This document shows, in pieces, positions 37,366 through 47,500 of a DNA stretch of 64,000 bases. The DNA comes from Pontimicrobium aquaticum (lineage in GTDB: Bacteria > Bacteroidota > Bacteroidia > Flavobacteriales > Flavobacteriaceae). Under the pieces are notes generated by a model. The model saw only the letters and a program-made list of their open reading frames with translations. It was not told the origin of the DNA and did not search any database. Where the stretch lies: NCBI RefSeq assembly GCF_005047595.1, contig NZ_SUPL01000002.1, positions 372,001 through 436,000 of the forward strand. The letters run 5' to 3'. A program made the translations under genes and the position numbers. Numbering within the stretch: the stretch's first letter is position 1; the number at the start of each line of letters is the position of its first letter.

Positions 37366-37379
37366 ACAGAGCGAAAGAG

Positions 37380-37400
37380 AAAATGTACGGTGTACATTTT
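37380..37400. repeat. Perfect inverted repeat AAAATGTAC-GGT-GTACATTTT
   Basis: Nine-base perfect arms around a 3-nt centre, between the yidD fragment and the true yidD gene, in a stretch of locally higher GC (GCGAGCTGGTGCGTGGGC) unlike its neighbourhood. Might be part of a repeat that carried or caused the duplication. Confidence 0.6.
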
Positions 37401-37432
37401 AGTGAATATGCGAGCTGGTGCGTGGGCAATTT

Positions 37433-37672
37433 TTAATTGTCATCCTTTTCAGGAACAGGGTCATAACCGCTTCCTCCCCAAGGATGACAACTAAAAATTC
37501 TTTTAATGGCTAATTTACCTCCATAAAACAATCCATGTTTTTTTAAGGCTTCAACTGTGTAATGCGAGCAAGTAGGTTGATATCTACAAGTGGCTGGGGT
37601 TAAAGGGGATATTACAGTTTGATAGATTCTAACTAAAAAAACAAACGGCACAATGAGGATTTTTTTTAGCAT
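37433..37672 (-). CDS. yidD: Membrane protein insertion efficiency factor YidD
   Basis: A small amphipathic inner-membrane protein (79 residues) that helps YidC-dependent insertion. Family blocks are [34 protein letters not shown] and [14 protein letters not shown]. It lies 2 nt downstream of cysS, so folE-cysS-yidD form a likely operon. A truncated copy of its 3' end follows 70 bp downstream. Confidence 0.95.
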   Translation of the reverse strand: MLKKILIVPFVFLVRIYQTVISPLTPATCRYQPTCSHYTVEALKKHGLFYGGKLAIKRIFSCHPWGGSGYDPVPEKDDN

Positions 37673-37674
37673 GA

Positions 37675-39165
37675 TTAATTAGTCGAAAACGTTGTTCCGT
37701 CTTTACCATCTTTTAATTGAATACCTATTGCTGCTAATTCATCTCTAATTTTATCTGATAAAGCAAAATCTTTATTAGCTCTAGCTTCAGCTCTCATGTT
37801 TATAAGAAGTTGAACGGTGTCTGATAATTTATCGGAACCACTATCATTGTTTTCAGTAATATTGAGTAACCCAAGAACATCAAATACAAAAACATGTAAT
37901 GTATTGGTTAAAGTATTAAAATCTTCTTGAGAAATAGTAGCTTTTCCATCTTTTATCTGATTAATAAATTTTATTGCGCTAAAAAGCTCAGCTATTAAAA
38001 TAGGTGTGTTAAAATCATCGTTCATAGCATCATAACATTGCTGTTTCCATGATGCAACATCAAAATCGGTTGTACTGTTGTTTGATACTTTTAAATTTGG
38101 AAGTGAATTTATAGCTTCCATAAGCTTTCTGTAGGCTTTTTCAGCTGCTAACAATCCATCATCAGTTAAGTCAAGAATACTTCTGTAAGAGGATTGCATC
38201 ATAAAAAAACGAATTGCACTTGGGCTGTATGCTTTACTTAAAATGTCATTATCTCCAGAAAGTAATTCACCAGGGTTAATTGAGTTTCCTGTACTTTTAG
38301 CCATTTTTTGTCCATTCATTTTTAGCATATTGGCATGCATCCAAACATTTACTGGACTTTGGTTGTTGCAAGCTTCTGCTTGAGCAATTTCACATTCGTG
38401 GTGAGGGAATTTTAAATCCATACCACCTCCATGAATATCAAATTGTTCGCCTAAATATTTAGTACTCATGGCTGTACATTCAAGATGCCAACCTGGGAAA
38501 CCATCACTCCAAGGTGAAGGCCAACGCATTATGTGTTGTGGTTCTGCTTTTTTCCAGAGAGCAAAGTCTTGCGGATTTTTTTTGTCAGATTGTCCATCAA
38601 GTGCTCTACTGTTATGTACTAAGTCTTCAAGATTACGACCACTTAATTTACCGTATTCATGACTTTCGTTAAACTTATGTACATCAAAATATACTGACCC
38701 ATTAACTTCATACGCAAAACCTTTATCAAGAATTTCTTTTATAATCTCAATTTGCTCAATAATATGTCCTGTAGCTGTGGGTTCAATACTTGGAGGTAGA
38801 AAATTAAATTTGTTTAGAATATTATGAAAATCGATGGTGTACATTTGTACTACTTCCATTGGTTCTATTTGTTCTAAACGTGCTTTTTTTGCAATTTTAT
38901 CTTCACCAGAATCTGCATCATCAGTAAGGTGACCTGCATCAGTAATATTTCTAACATAGCGAACTTTATATCCTAAATGCTTTAAATAGCGGAATATCAT
39001 ATCAAACGACATAAAGGTTCGTACATTTCCTAAATGCACGTTGCTATATACCGTTGGGCCACATACATACATGCCTACGTGTCCTTCGTTTATGGGGTTG
39101 AAAACTTCTTTTTTACTCGTTAATGAGTTATAAATTTTTAATTCTTGATTTTTATAAAGCTGCAT
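37675..39165 (-). CDS. cysS: Cysteine-tRNA ligase
   Basis: Class I aminoacyl-tRNA synthetase, 496 residues. HIGH-like motif is in [19 protein letters not shown] (about 33-51), zinc ligands include [10 protein letters not shown] and HHECEIAQ, and the KMSKS loop is KMAKSTGNS (about 292-300; Ala for Ser as in some CysRS). The C-terminal anticodon-binding helical domain is complete. folE lies 36 nt upstream and yidD 2 nt downstream. Confidence 0.97.
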   Translation of the reverse strand: MQLYKNQELKIYNSLTSKKEVFNPINEGHVGMYVCGPTVYSNVHLGNVRTFMSFDMIFRYLKHLGYKVRYVRNITDAGHLTDDADSGEDKIAKKARLEQIEPMEVVQMYTIDFHNILNKFNFLPPSIEPTATGHIIEQIEIIKEILDKGFAYEVNGSVYFDVHKFNESHEYGKLSGRNLEDLVHNSRALDGQSDKKNPQDFALWKKAEPQHIMRWPSPWSDGFPGWHLECTAMSTKYLGEQFDIHGGGMDLKFPHHECEIAQAEACNNQSPVNVWMHANMLKMNGQKMAKSTGNSINPGELLSGDNDILSKAYSPSAIRFFMMQSSYRSILDLTDDGLLAAEKAYRKLMEAINSLPNLKVSNNSTTDFDVASWKQQCYDAMNDDFNTPILIAELFSAIKFINQIKDGKATISQEDFNTLTNTLHVFVFDVLGLLNITENNDSGSDKLSDTVQLLINMRAEARANKDFALSDKIRDELAAIGIQLKDGKDGTTFSTN

Positions 39166-39201
39166 GTTGATTAGATAGGATTTGGTTGATCTTGAGCGAT
39201 A

Positions 39202-39879
39202 TTAAAACTGAGTGTCTAACTTAATATAATCTAGAAATTCTCTTTTGGTTTCTTTCTCTTTAAACTTACCCCCAAATTCACTTGTAACAGTGCTACTCTC
39301 AGTGTCTCTTATTCCTCTTGAGTTTACACATAAATGTTTTGCGTCTATAACACAGGCTACATCTTTAGTATTTAATACTTTTTGAAGTTCTTCAACTATT
39401 TGAATGGTTAAACGCTCCTGTACTTGTGGTCGCTTAGCAAAATAATCTACAATTCTATTCATTTTAGATAAACCAACAACGGTTCCGTTAGAAATATAGG
39501 CAACATGAGCTTTACCAACTATAGGTAATAGATGATGCTCACAAGTTGAATAGACAGTAATGTTTTTTTCAACAAGCATTTCGCCGTATTTGTACTTATT
39601 TTCAAATGTAGATGCATTAGGCTTTTTTTGGGGATCTAAACCACCAAAAATTTCTGAAACAAACATTTTTGCCACACGATTTGGTGTTCCTTGAAGGCTA
39701 TCATCTGTAAGGTCAAGACCAAGGGTTTCCATAATGTGTCTAACATCATCTTTGATGATATCAATTTTTTCTTCTTTCGTTAATTTAAAAGCATCAGCTC
39801 TTAAAGGTGTGTTTGAAGAGGTTCCAACATGATTATCTCCTAATGAATCAAAATCTTCAATTTCTCTTTCTATTTTCAT
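39202..39879 (-). CDS. folE: GTP cyclohydrolase I
   Basis: Makes 7,8-dihydroneopterin triphosphate for folate and, via 6-carboxytetrahydropterin, for queuosine. The 225 residues have an N-terminal extension of about 40 residues, then zinc/catalytic motifs STCEHHLLPIVGKAHVAYI (Cys and two His) and VVGLSKMNRIVDYFAKRPQVQERLT. CVIDAKHLCVNSRGI supplies the third zinc Cys. It is the first gene of folE-cysS-yidD. Confidence 0.96.
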   Translation of the reverse strand: MKIEREIEDFDSLGDNHVGTSSNTPLRADAFKLTKEEKIDIIKDDVRHIMETLGLDLTDDSLQGTPNRVAKMFVSEIFGGLDPQKKPNASTFENKYKYGEMLVEKNITVYSTCEHHLLPIVGKAHVAYISNGTVVGLSKMNRIVDYFAKRPQVQERLTIQIVEELQKVLNTKDVACVIDAKHLCVNSRGIRDTESSTVTSEFGGKFKEKETKREFLDYIKLDTQF

Positions 39880-39913
39880 AATTACTGTTATCTAAAACAA
39901 ATTAAACAGGGCA

Positions 39914-39921
39914 CAAAGGTA
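39914..39921 (-). promoter_or_regulatory. -7 box (TACCTTTG, minus strand) of folE
   Basis: On the minus strand TACCTTTG matches TAnnTTTG and would give a leader of about 30 nt before the folE ATG at 39879. No ideal -33 TTG. Confidence 0.5.
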
Positions 39922-40057
39922 AGCATTTCCTAAATTTTAACTATTGAATTAACAAAGTATTAATTCTGGACGAAATATGTAATAATTTCGACGGTTAGAA
40001 CGTTTTATTTATCAAATATTGCTTACTTTTTCATCATCTATTAAAATTGACGAGTAA

Positions 40058-40507
40058 ATGCGTAAAACATTACTTTTTTTCTACATTTTATTTATATCTA
40101 GTTTAACTTTAACCGTTAATGCACAGTCAGGGTCTAAAACCATAGTTTTTAATGAGAATATAAAAACACCTCTAAATGGAGCTGAGAAAGACATGCTAAC
40201 TGAAGTTTACGGAGAGCATTTGAAAATGAATATTTTAGATAACCCACAGCGTTTAAAAAGTATTAAGAATATTCTTAGAAATAGAGTTAAAATAGTAGAT
40301 TTATCTAGTTTTAAAAAAGATTATAAGTTGTTATCGCAAGTGCCATTATTTAATAAATACAACAGCTCTTTAAAAAGAGAGTTATTTGATAAGGCCACAT
40401 TTAACCCGCTTAAATACAGTTTTGATTTTTATGCAAAACAAACCCAAGTATTTAGGGTAGATAACACAAATTATTATATTATAATTAAGTCCCAACACCA
40501 AAATTAA
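40058..40507 (+). CDS. Hypothetical exported protein upstream of a T9SS protein
   Basis: A 149-residue protein with signal peptide MRKTLLFFYILFISSLTLTVNAQ. The mature part is basic, helix-rich and without cysteines; no family that I recognise. It ends 9 nt before the large T9SS type B protein gene, so the two are co-transcribed. A chaperone or partner role for that protein is a guess. Confidence 0.7.
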   Translation: MRKTLLFFYILFISSLTLTVNAQSGSKTIVFNENIKTPLNGAEKDMLTEVYGEHLKMNILDNPQRLKSIKNILRNRVKIVDLSSFKKDYKLLSQVPLFNKYNSSLKRELFDKATFNPLKYSFDFYAKQTQVFRVDNTNYYIIIKSQHQN

Positions 40508-40516
40508 GTTTCCCTC

Positions 40517-43099
40517 ATGATGAAAAAGTTACTTTTTCTATGTTCTATTTTTTGTTCATTATCAGTATTTGCTCAAGTAGTGGACATGACAGATGGTATT
40601 ACTACAGTTACATGTTCAGGAACTTTTTACGATTCTGGAGGTAGTACAGGTAACTACGCAAATAACGAAACTATTACGCATACAATTTGCCCAGATGTAG
40701 TAGGATCACAGGCACAATTAAATTTTGCATCTTTTAATTTAGAAGCAAATGCCGATTTTATGACCATTTACAATGGTCCTGATACAACTTTTGATGTCAT
40801 AGGAACATTTAGTGCAACAAGCCCTGGATTAGTAACTGCTGCTATAGCATCTACAATGCCTAATCCAAGTGGTTGTTTAACTATAGAATTTGTTAGTGAT
40901 GCTATCAATACAAGCGCAGGTTGGGAAGCAGAAATATCATGTTTTCAGCCCTGTCAAACAATAACAGCAAGCATCGATGCTACAGTACCAGCTCCAGATC
41001 CAGATGGTATTGTAAGAATATGCCAGGGAGATCAAGTAACGTTTAATGGAAGCGGTGTGTTTTCTGTTAGTGGAGTAGGAGCATCATATGAATTATTTAT
41101 AGGAGATGGAACATCATTCACAGGTGCTTTAATAAATGATACTTTTTCTACTAATTATGCATTTAACGATGAAGGTATTTTTGAAGTGAGCCTTGTTATA
41201 ACAGATGTTAACCCGCAAGGTTGTACAAGTACAAATAAAGAATCTATGTTTGTATATGTGTCATCAACACCAGATTTTACCGGAACTGAAGCTGCTGATG
41301 ATACTTTATGTTTAGGGGAATCTACAACTATTAGCGGTGTGGTAACACCAGTGACGCAAATAGCTGATTGTGCTAATGGTGGCGAAGAGACAGCGCTTGG
41401 AGATGTACAAGGAGTGACCTTTACATCAACCTTGGACTTAAATTGTTTTCAATCTCAAAATTTAACAGATGTTGCGCAATTAGAGAGTATTTGTATTGTT
41501 ATGGAGCATACCTATATAGGTGATTTGGAGATCACAGCTATAAGCCCTAATGGGCAAAGAGTGTTGTTGTACGGTGAAGCAGGAGGAAGTCAAATAGGTT
41601 TGCAACTAGGAAACCCTATCGTAACAGATGGTACTGGACCAGGACAAGGATGGGAATATTGTTTTTCAATGTCTGGGGCAGTTATATTAGAAAATGGTCC
41701 ACTGGTACAATCAGGTATGCCAACTACAGCTTTAACTGTAGATTCAGGGACCTATTTGCCAGTTGGAGATTTTAATAACTTTGTAGGAACGCCTATAGAT
41801 GGACAGTGGACTTTAGAGATTATTGATCATATAGCTGTTGACGATGGCACTATTTTTAGTTGGTCTTTAAATTTTGATGAATCGTTGTTAGCATCAGATT
41901 ATGCATTTACACCTTCTTATCCAACTCAGGGCTGGGATGCAGCCCCTCCTTCAATAACAAATACAGTTGGTAATACAATTACTGTTCAACCTACAACAGC
42001 TGGCACTCATTGCTATACTTATAGAGTTGTGGATGATTTTGGATGTGAATATACAGAACAAGTGTGTGTTGAGGTATTTCCAGAAGTTATAGTAGTACGA
42101 CCTACACCTTTAATTGAATGTAGCGTATTTAATGGGGAGGCCCTTTTTAATCTTAGATCTAAGGATGATGAGATTAAAGGAGGTAATCCAAACTTAGTAG
42201 TTCAATATTTTGAATCCGATGGTGATGTAAACAATAATATCCCTATTGATCCAGCAACCGCATATATGAGTGAATCGAGACTTTTATTTATTAAAGTTAC
42301 CGATATTAATACTGGCTGTATTGCTTTGACTGACATAACTTTGAATGTTTTGTCAAATTCTGATTTTACGTTAGATGATAGTTATGTGATTTGTGTAAAT
42401 ACCAATGGAACCGAAATTGTAGGATTACCATTAATAGACACAGGGTTATCTACTGTAAATTACTCTTTTGAATGGCGTTTAAACAATGCAATTATACCAG
42501 GAGCTATTAATTCAAGTTATTTAGCAGCTCAATCAGGGGATTATAGTGTTACAGTAACTAACACAACTACAAATTGCCAACGTATTGCCAATACAATAGT
42601 TTTTGAAAGCGAACCACCAGTTATAACCACAACGGTAACGTCTCAAGCATTTGCTAATAATCATATTATTGAGGTAGAGGCTTTAGGAAATGGAAATTAT
42701 GAATATAGTTTGGACAACGGTCTATGGCAAGACGATAATATTTTTGAAAATGTATCTTTAGGAGAACATTTAATAACTGTTAGAGACAAAAACGGCTGTG
42801 GATTTGCCAGTGATACTGTAACAGTTATGGATTATCCAAAATTCTTTACACCTAATGGTGATGGTTATAACGATACTTGGAATATTACTGGAATTGATGC
42901 ACAACTAAATGCACAAATATTTATTTTTGATAGGTATGGTAAACTTCTCAAGCAATTAAGTCCTAATGGTAATGGTTGGAATGGTACGTTTAAAGGTTAT
43001 AATCTTCCAGCGGCAGATTATTGGTTTACAGTAAAATACATTGAGCCAAGTAGTGGTGCTGAAAAGGAATATAGTGCGCATTTTTCACTTAAGAGATAA
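40517..43099 (+). CDS. Multidomain secreted protein with T9SS type B sorting domain
   Basis: An 860-residue surface or extracellular protein (signal peptide ends SVFAQ). Domains in order: a CUB-like beta domain (about 22-138), a PKD-like Ig domain (about 150-250), a proprotein-convertase P-domain (about 280-455, with SICIVMEHTYIGDLEITAISPNG and PIDGQWTLEIIDHIAVDDGTIFSWSLNF), further Ig-like units, and a type B sorting domain (about 775-860, FFTPNGDGYNDTWNITG, FDRYGKLLKQL, GWNGTFKG, DYWFTVKY). No protease catalytic domain accompanies the P-domain. Probable adhesin or cell-surface scaffold; gliding-related surface proteins share this build. Confidence 0.88.
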   Translation: MMKKLLFLCSIFCSLSVFAQVVDMTDGITTVTCSGTFYDSGGSTGNYANNETITHTICPDVVGSQAQLNFASFNLEANADFMTIYNGPDTTFDVIGTFSATSPGLVTAAIASTMPNPSGCLTIEFVSDAINTSAGWEAEISCFQPCQTITASIDATVPAPDPDGIVRICQGDQVTFNGSGVFSVSGVGASYELFIGDGTSFTGALINDTFSTNYAFNDEGIFEVSLVITDVNPQGCTSTNKESMFVYVSSTPDFTGTEAADDTLCLGESTTISGVVTPVTQIADCANGGEETALGDVQGVTFTSTLDLNCFQSQNLTDVAQLESICIVMEHTYIGDLEITAISPNGQRVLLYGEAGGSQIGLQLGNPIVTDGTGPGQGWEYCFSMSGAVILENGPLVQSGMPTTALTVDSGTYLPVGDFNNFVGTPIDGQWTLEIIDHIAVDDGTIFSWSLNFDESLLASDYAFTPSYPTQGWDAAPPSITNTVGNTITVQPTTAGTHCYTYRVVDDFGCEYTEQVCVEVFPEVIVVRPTPLIECSVFNGEALFNLRSKDDEIKGGNPNLVVQYFESDGDVNNNIPIDPATAYMSESRLLFIKVTDINTGCIALTDITLNVLSNSDFTLDDSYVICVNTNGTEIVGLPLIDTGLSTVNYSFEWRLNNAIIPGAINSSYLAAQSGDYSVTVTNTTTNCQRIANTIVFESEPPVITTTVTSQAFANNHIIEVEALGNGNYEYSLDNGLWQDDNIFENVSLGEHLITVRDKNGCGFASDTVTVMDYPKFFTPNGDGYNDTWNITGIDAQLNAQIFIFDRYGKLLKQLSPNGNGWNGTFKGYNLPAADYWFTVKYIEPSSGAEKEYSAHFSLKR

Positions 43100-43100
43100 A

Positions 43101-43131
43101 AAAACGCCATAAAATAATATCTATGGCGCCT
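43101..43131. terminator. Likely bidirectional terminator
   Basis: CGCCATA and TATGGCG arms (43105-43111, 43122-43128) with A-run on the left and TTT on the right, between convergent genes. The T-run is short. Confidence 0.6.
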
Positions 43132-43152
43132 TTAATTGTTAAAATAATTGTA

Positions 43153-44667
43153 CTATAGATTCATGCTTAACGATAACGTAAAGTTTGAATTTTCTCTATT
43201 AATTCTCGCAGCATTTGTCAATCCAACACTATATAATTGATAATTGATGTCTCTTTTAGAATTTTCGTAGGCCAAATCTAATTTGGTGCCTCCAAAATTA
43301 TAACCAATACCTAGTGAATAACCTTTTAAATCTCCATAGAAAGAAGTGTCATTGTAAGGACTTTGTTCTAATCTATAACCAGCTCTAAAGCTAAAATTAT
43401 CTTCCCTTAATTCACCGCCAATTCTATAAGTATTAGCTGCTTTTAAGTTGTTTGAAATACTTGCGTTCTGTGAAGCAAAATACGTATCAGATTCAGGTTT
43501 AAATTTTGTGCTTCCATAATCTTTTCTTGAATAATCAAAGCTTATAAGTCCTTGTTTATTTAAAATTAGAGCAATACTACCTGTGATTTTTGCTGGTGTT
43601 TGCAGTTTGTAATCTGGATATACATTAATAACTTGAGGGTCTATAATGGCAGTTGTTGGTCCTCCATCATCTCTAACAGAAGCTACATATTGCGTAGTTT
43701 CTTCACTTATTGTGTACCATGTAGGAGAATCGTAAGAAAGACCTACTCTAACATCGTTAGAAAGTTTTGCAATGCCACCTAATTGAAAAGAAAATCCGTT
43801 ACCAATGGTAGAAAGGTTATTTTCAAAATCAACTTCAGTAACCAACGATCCAACATTAGAGTTTTCTTCAAATAGGAAAGTAGAACGGTCGTAATTTATA
43901 AAATGTGAGTTGAGGTTTAAACCTAAATATATATTGTCATCATACTGAGCTGCGATATTTATGCTAAATTTTCCATTATATCCAGCTGCTGCATAAGAAT
44001 ATTCTTGATTAAAACTTCCTGGAGCAATATTAGAAAAGTAAAGTGTGTTATCGTCATCATCTGTATCTGGTTCTAATATATAGGCTTCATAACCTAAAAA
44101 AGCTTGTTGATTTGCAAAACCATAAGTAGCTCCTAAATCACTGTATGCTTCAGAAATGGTTTCTCCAGGCAAAGCAACTATTTCATCTAATCTAATACCT
44201 TGGGCATTTGCTAAAAAGTAGCTATCAATAGATGTAGAGCTTGTTCCAGAAGCAAAAAAGTCATCATCAAAACTGTTTGTCTTTTCATAAGCAAATCCTA
44301 AAACAAATTTTCTCCAAGGATTATTATTGTTTCGATTATTAAATACAAAAGCAGCACCTGCTTGATTAAAATCGAAATCGGATGTTGAATTAGTGTTCGC
44401 GCCATTAAAATAAGTCGTTGCATTTTCACCATTATAGCTTGAAACTGATAGTGAAGTGTGGCTAAAATTAAAAATAGCTGAACCAGCAGGGTTTAAACTT
44501 ACAGCAGACATATCGCCTCCTAAAGCGCCAAACGCACCGCTCATGGCTTTAAATCTCGCAGTTCCTTCAATATTATCAGACGAATATCGAACAGCATCCG
44601 AAATGTCTTGAGCGTAAATAGCAGACATAGGTAGTACACCTATGAATAGTAATAATAACTTTTTCAT
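43153..44667 (-). CDS. OmpP1/FadL-family outer-membrane transporter
   Basis: A 504-residue outer-membrane barrel that in this family transports hydrophobic compounds. The start at ATG 44667 (MKKLLLLFIGVLPMSAIYAQ) gives a standard signal peptide; the reading from 44688 uses an upstream TTG. Family blocks are GTARFKAMSGAFGALGGDMSAVSLNPAGSAI near the N-terminus (the FadL plug region) and a C-terminus NFTLSLSMNL. The substrate is not defined. It is 27 nt downstream of the low-complexity lipoprotein gene. Confidence 0.87.
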   Translation of the reverse strand: MKKLLLLFIGVLPMSAIYAQDISDAVRYSSDNIEGTARFKAMSGAFGALGGDMSAVSLNPAGSAIFNFSHTSLSVSSYNGENATTYFNGANTNSTSDFDFNQAGAAFVFNNRNNNNPWRKFVLGFAYEKTNSFDDDFFASGTSSTSIDSYFLANAQGIRLDEIVALPGETISEAYSDLGATYGFANQQAFLGYEAYILEPDTDDDDNTLYFSNIAPGSFNQEYSYAAAGYNGKFSINIAAQYDDNIYLGLNLNSHFINYDRSTFLFEENSNVGSLVTEVDFENNLSTIGNGFSFQLGGIAKLSNDVRVGLSYDSPTWYTISEETTQYVASVRDDGGPTTAIIDPQVINVYPDYKLQTPAKITGSIALILNKQGLISFDYSRKDYGSTKFKPESDTYFASQNASISNNLKAANTYRIGGELREDNFSFRAGYRLEQSPYNDTSFYGDLKGYSLGIGYNFGGTKLDLAYENSKRDINYQLYSVGLTNAARINRENSNFTLSLSMNL

Positions 44668-44694
44668 ACTAATATTTTTCTTTTTCAATCTTTA

Positions 44695-45696
44695 TTAATT
44701 ATTTCTTCTAGATGAATTGCTTCTTCCACTACTTCTTGTGGAACTCCTATTAGAGGATCTAGTGCTACTGCTAACATTATTAGATCTTCTAGTGCTGTTA
44801 TTAGATGATCTTGAAGTAGAAGACCTGCTAGATCTAGTTGTTGCTGACCTTGATCTTGTACTTGAGCTATTTCCAACACGAGAACTTCTTGTAGGTCTTG
44901 ATTGTGAATTGACTCTAGATCTACTTGATCTTGTTGTGTTTACTCTAGAACTACTACTTCTAGTAGCATTATTTCTTAAGTTTGTGGCTCTGCTGTTTAT
45001 AGAGCTACGTCTATTTGTAATGGCACTACGTCTAGTAATACCGCTAACATTATTGTTTGAATAAACGGAGCCTCTTCTGCTAGCATTGTATGCGTAAGTT
45101 CTTCTGCTTCTATTTCCGTAATAATAATTGTTGTAGCCATATGGGTAACCATAGTAGTAAGGATAGCCATAGTAACCGTAATAAGAGTGCCAGTAAGGTC
45201 TGTTCCAGCCTACATAAAATGGTGAGTACCAATAATCATAATAACTAAAGCCAAAATCCCAATTGTTGTACCAACCTCCGTAGTTAGAATACCAAAAAGA
45301 ACTATATAAAGGAGCTCTGTTGTAGATATTTACAGTTATATTGTCACTGTAACCCCAACCAGCGTAATTTTCTTGATATTCTAAGGAGTCGTTTTCAACA
45401 TTGTATGAACCTTGATAAGCATCAATATCTGTGAAGATTATATCGTCATTCATATTGTCTAACTCAGCTGCTTTTTCCTTGAAGTAGTTTTTATAATAAG
45501 CTGAATTATCGGTATTTGTTTCAACTTTATTGTCTTGGTATTCAACTGTATGTTCAACATGTTGTTCGGGTTCGCCATAAATACCATCTGCATCATAACT
45601 TGCATATTGGTAAGATCCACAGGAAGTTAGTCCAACTAATAAGCTAAATGCTCCAATTATGGGTAATTTCGAATTTAAGTAGTTATATAATTTCAT
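44695..45696 (-). CDS. Low-complexity Tyr- and Ser/Arg-rich lipoprotein
   Basis: A 333-residue lipoprotein (lipobox LTSC, about Cys26). The middle (about 120-200) is rich in Tyr, Trp and Gly (YYDYWYSPFYVGW, YYGYPYYYGYPYGYNNYYYG). The last 130 residues are almost only Ser, Arg, Asn and Thr. Both parts look disordered and strongly basic. No enzyme motif is present. It precedes the FadL-type gene by 27 nt. Automated annotation of such proteins is often poor; I make no functional claim beyond envelope location. Confidence 0.8.
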   Translation of the reverse strand: MKLYNYLNSKLPIIGAFSLLVGLTSCGSYQYASYDADGIYGEPEQHVEHTVEYQDNKVETNTDNSAYYKNYFKEKAAELDNMNDDIIFTDIDAYQGSYNVENDSLEYQENYAGWGYSDNITVNIYNRAPLYSSFWYSNYGGWYNNWDFGFSYYDYWYSPFYVGWNRPYWHSYYGYYGYPYYYGYPYGYNNYYYGNRSRRTYAYNASRRGSVYSNNNVSGITRRSAITNRRSSINSRATNLRNNATRSSSSRVNTTRSSRSRVNSQSRPTRSSRVGNSSSTRSRSATTRSSRSSTSRSSNNSTRRSNNVSSSTRSSNRSSTRSSGRSNSSRRNN

Positions 45697-45715
45697 ATCT
45701 CTTTAAATTAAATTG

Positions 45716-45743
45716 TTGAACATAACAAAAATAGTTAGTTTTG
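45716..45743 (+). promoter_or_regulatory. proS promoter (TTG-N17-TAGTTTTG)
   Basis: TTG at 45716-45718, 17-nt spacer, TAGTTTTG at 45736-45743. Predicted leader about 48 nt. Confidence 0.6.
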
Positions 45744-45797
45744 TCGAACTATTTTTTTATTTAACATAGTCACAATTTTTGTGCCAAATTAAGATAT

Positions 45798-47276
45798 ATG
45801 AGTAAAAATCTCACGAATAGGAGTGAAGACTATTCAAAATGGTATAACGAATTGGTTGTAAAAGCCGATTTAGCTGAAAACTCGGCAGTTAGAGGATGTA
45901 TGGTAATAAAGCCATATGGTTATGCAATTTGGGAAAAAATGCAAGCAGAATTAGATAGAATGTTCAAAGAAACAGGACATCAAAATGCTTATTTCCCACT
46001 TTTTGTGCCTAAAAGCTTGTTTGAAGCCGAAGAGAAAAATGCCGAAGGGTTTGCTAAAGAATGTGCAGTCGTTACACATTATAGATTGCAAAATGATCCT
46101 GATAATGAGGGTAAACTTAGAGTAGATCCAGAAGCAAAACTTGAAGAAGAACTAGTTGTAAGACCTACAAGTGAAGCTATTATTTGGAATACTTATAAAG
46201 GATGGATTCAATCATATAGAGATTTACCTATTTTAGTAAACCAATGGGCAAATGTGGTGCGTTGGGAAATGCGTACACGACTATTTTTAAGAACTGCGGA
46301 GTTTTTATGGCAAGAAGGTCATACAGCTCACGCAACTAAAGCAGAAGCTTGGGAAGAAACGAAATTAATAAACAACGTCTATGCTAATTTCGCTGAAAAT
46401 TTCATGGCAATTCCAGTAATTCAGGGGTTAAAGACAGAGAGTGAGCGTTTTGCTGGAGCTGAAGAAACCATGTGTATTGAAGCATTAATGCAGGACGGAA
46501 AAGCTTTACAGGCTGGAACATCGCATTTTTTGGGGCAAAATTTTGCTAAAGCTTTTGATGTGAAATTCACCAACAAGGAAGGTAAACAAGATTACGTTTG
46601 GGCAACATCTTGGGGAGTTTCAACCCGTTTAGTGGGAGCTTTAATTATGACACATAGTGATGATAAAGGTTTGGTGCTGCCTCCGAGCTTAGCGCCTAAC
46701 CAGGTGGTAATTGTTCCAATATATAGAAATGATGAGCAATTAGAAAAAATCACTCATGTTGCAAATACGATAATGTCAGACTTAAGAGGAAAAGGTGTTT
46801 CTGTTAAATTTGATAATAGAACTACTTTTAGACCAGGAGCTAAATTTGCTCAGCATGAATTACAAGGTGTGCCTTTAAGAATAGCCATTGGGCCTAAAGA
46901 TTTAGAGAATGGTACTGTTGAATTGGCTAGAAGAGATACACTTACAAAAGAAATTGTATCGTTGGATACATTAACAGACACTGTAGAACAACTGATGACT
47001 GAAATTCAAGAAACTCTCTTTAAAAAAGCATTAGACTTTAGAGATGCTCATATTACTAAAGTAGATACTTTTGATGAGTTTAAAACTGTTTTAGAAAACA
47101 AAGCAGGATTTATTTTGGCACATTGGGATGGTACTTCAGAAACTGAAAATAAGATTAAAGAATTAACCAAAGCAACTATTAGATGTATTCCTATTGACAA
47201 CACAGTAGAGGAAGGTAAATGTGTTTACTCAGGAAACCCATCAAAACAAAGAGTTTTATTTGCAAAAGCCTATTAA
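45798..47276 (+). CDS. proS: Proline-tRNA ligase (type 3, no editing insert)
   Basis: Class II synthetase, 492 residues. Motif 2-type blocks are [15 protein letters not shown] and [24 protein letters not shown]; motif 3 is [23 protein letters not shown]. There is no INS editing domain between motifs 2 and 3, and the C-terminus ends in Tyr (FAKAY), both marking the archaeal/eukaryal-like type 3 ProRS. It is transcribed divergently from the envelope gene pair at 43153-45696. Confidence 0.97.
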   Translation: MSKNLTNRSEDYSKWYNELVVKADLAENSAVRGCMVIKPYGYAIWEKMQAELDRMFKETGHQNAYFPLFVPKSLFEAEEKNAEGFAKECAVVTHYRLQNDPDNEGKLRVDPEAKLEEELVVRPTSEAIIWNTYKGWIQSYRDLPILVNQWANVVRWEMRTRLFLRTAEFLWQEGHTAHATKAEAWEETKLINNVYANFAENFMAIPVIQGLKTESERFAGAEETMCIEALMQDGKALQAGTSHFLGQNFAKAFDVKFTNKEGKQDYVWATSWGVSTRLVGALIMTHSDDKGLVLPPSLAPNQVVIVPIYRNDEQLEKITHVANTIMSDLRGKGVSVKFDNRTTFRPGAKFAQHELQGVPLRIAIGPKDLENGTVELARRDTLTKEIVSLDTLTDTVEQLMTEIQETLFKKALDFRDAHITKVDTFDEFKTVLENKAGFILAHWDGTSETENKIKELTKATIRCIPIDNTVEEGKCVYSGNPSKQRVLFAKAY

Positions 47277-47308
47277 GTAATTTTTTTTTAAAAAAAATTA
47301 GTAAGTAG

Positions 47309-47338
47309 TTGCAACATTTAAAAATAGTTGTATTTTTG
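47309..47338 (+). promoter_or_regulatory. Promoter of tRNA-Glu/rpsT (TTG-N19-TATTTTTG)
   Basis: TTG at 47309-47311, 19-nt spacer, TATTTTTG at 47331-47338; full consensus. It lies about 70 nt before the tRNA gene. Confidence 0.78.
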
Positions 47339-47405
47339 CATCCGCAATGGAAACATTGTATGTTATTTGAAAACAATTTAGAGTTAATTTAAACTCAAAT
47401 TAAAT

Positions 47406-47477
47406 GGCCCGTTCGTCTATCGGCTAGGACGCCAGGTTTTCATCCTGGTAAGAGGGGTTCGATTCCCCTACGGGCTA
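47406..47477 (+). tRNA. tRNA-Glu (anticodon TTC)
   Basis: A 72-nt tRNA. Acceptor arms GGCCCGT / ACGGGCT, anticodon stem CCAGG-TTTTCAT-CCTGG with anticodon TTC, T-arm AGGGG-TTCGATT-CCCCT, discriminator A. CCA is not encoded. rpsT starts 23 nt downstream with no terminator between, so both are probably cut from one transcript. Confidence 0.97.
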
Positions 47478-47500
47478 CAACGATTTAAAAAAAAAGCAAA

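Noticed and set aside
44717-45064. 115-codon plus-strand frame made mostly of Leu, Asp, Glu and Val
   Set aside because: It is the antisense shadow of the Ser/Arg-rich tail of the lipoprotein at 44695-45696.
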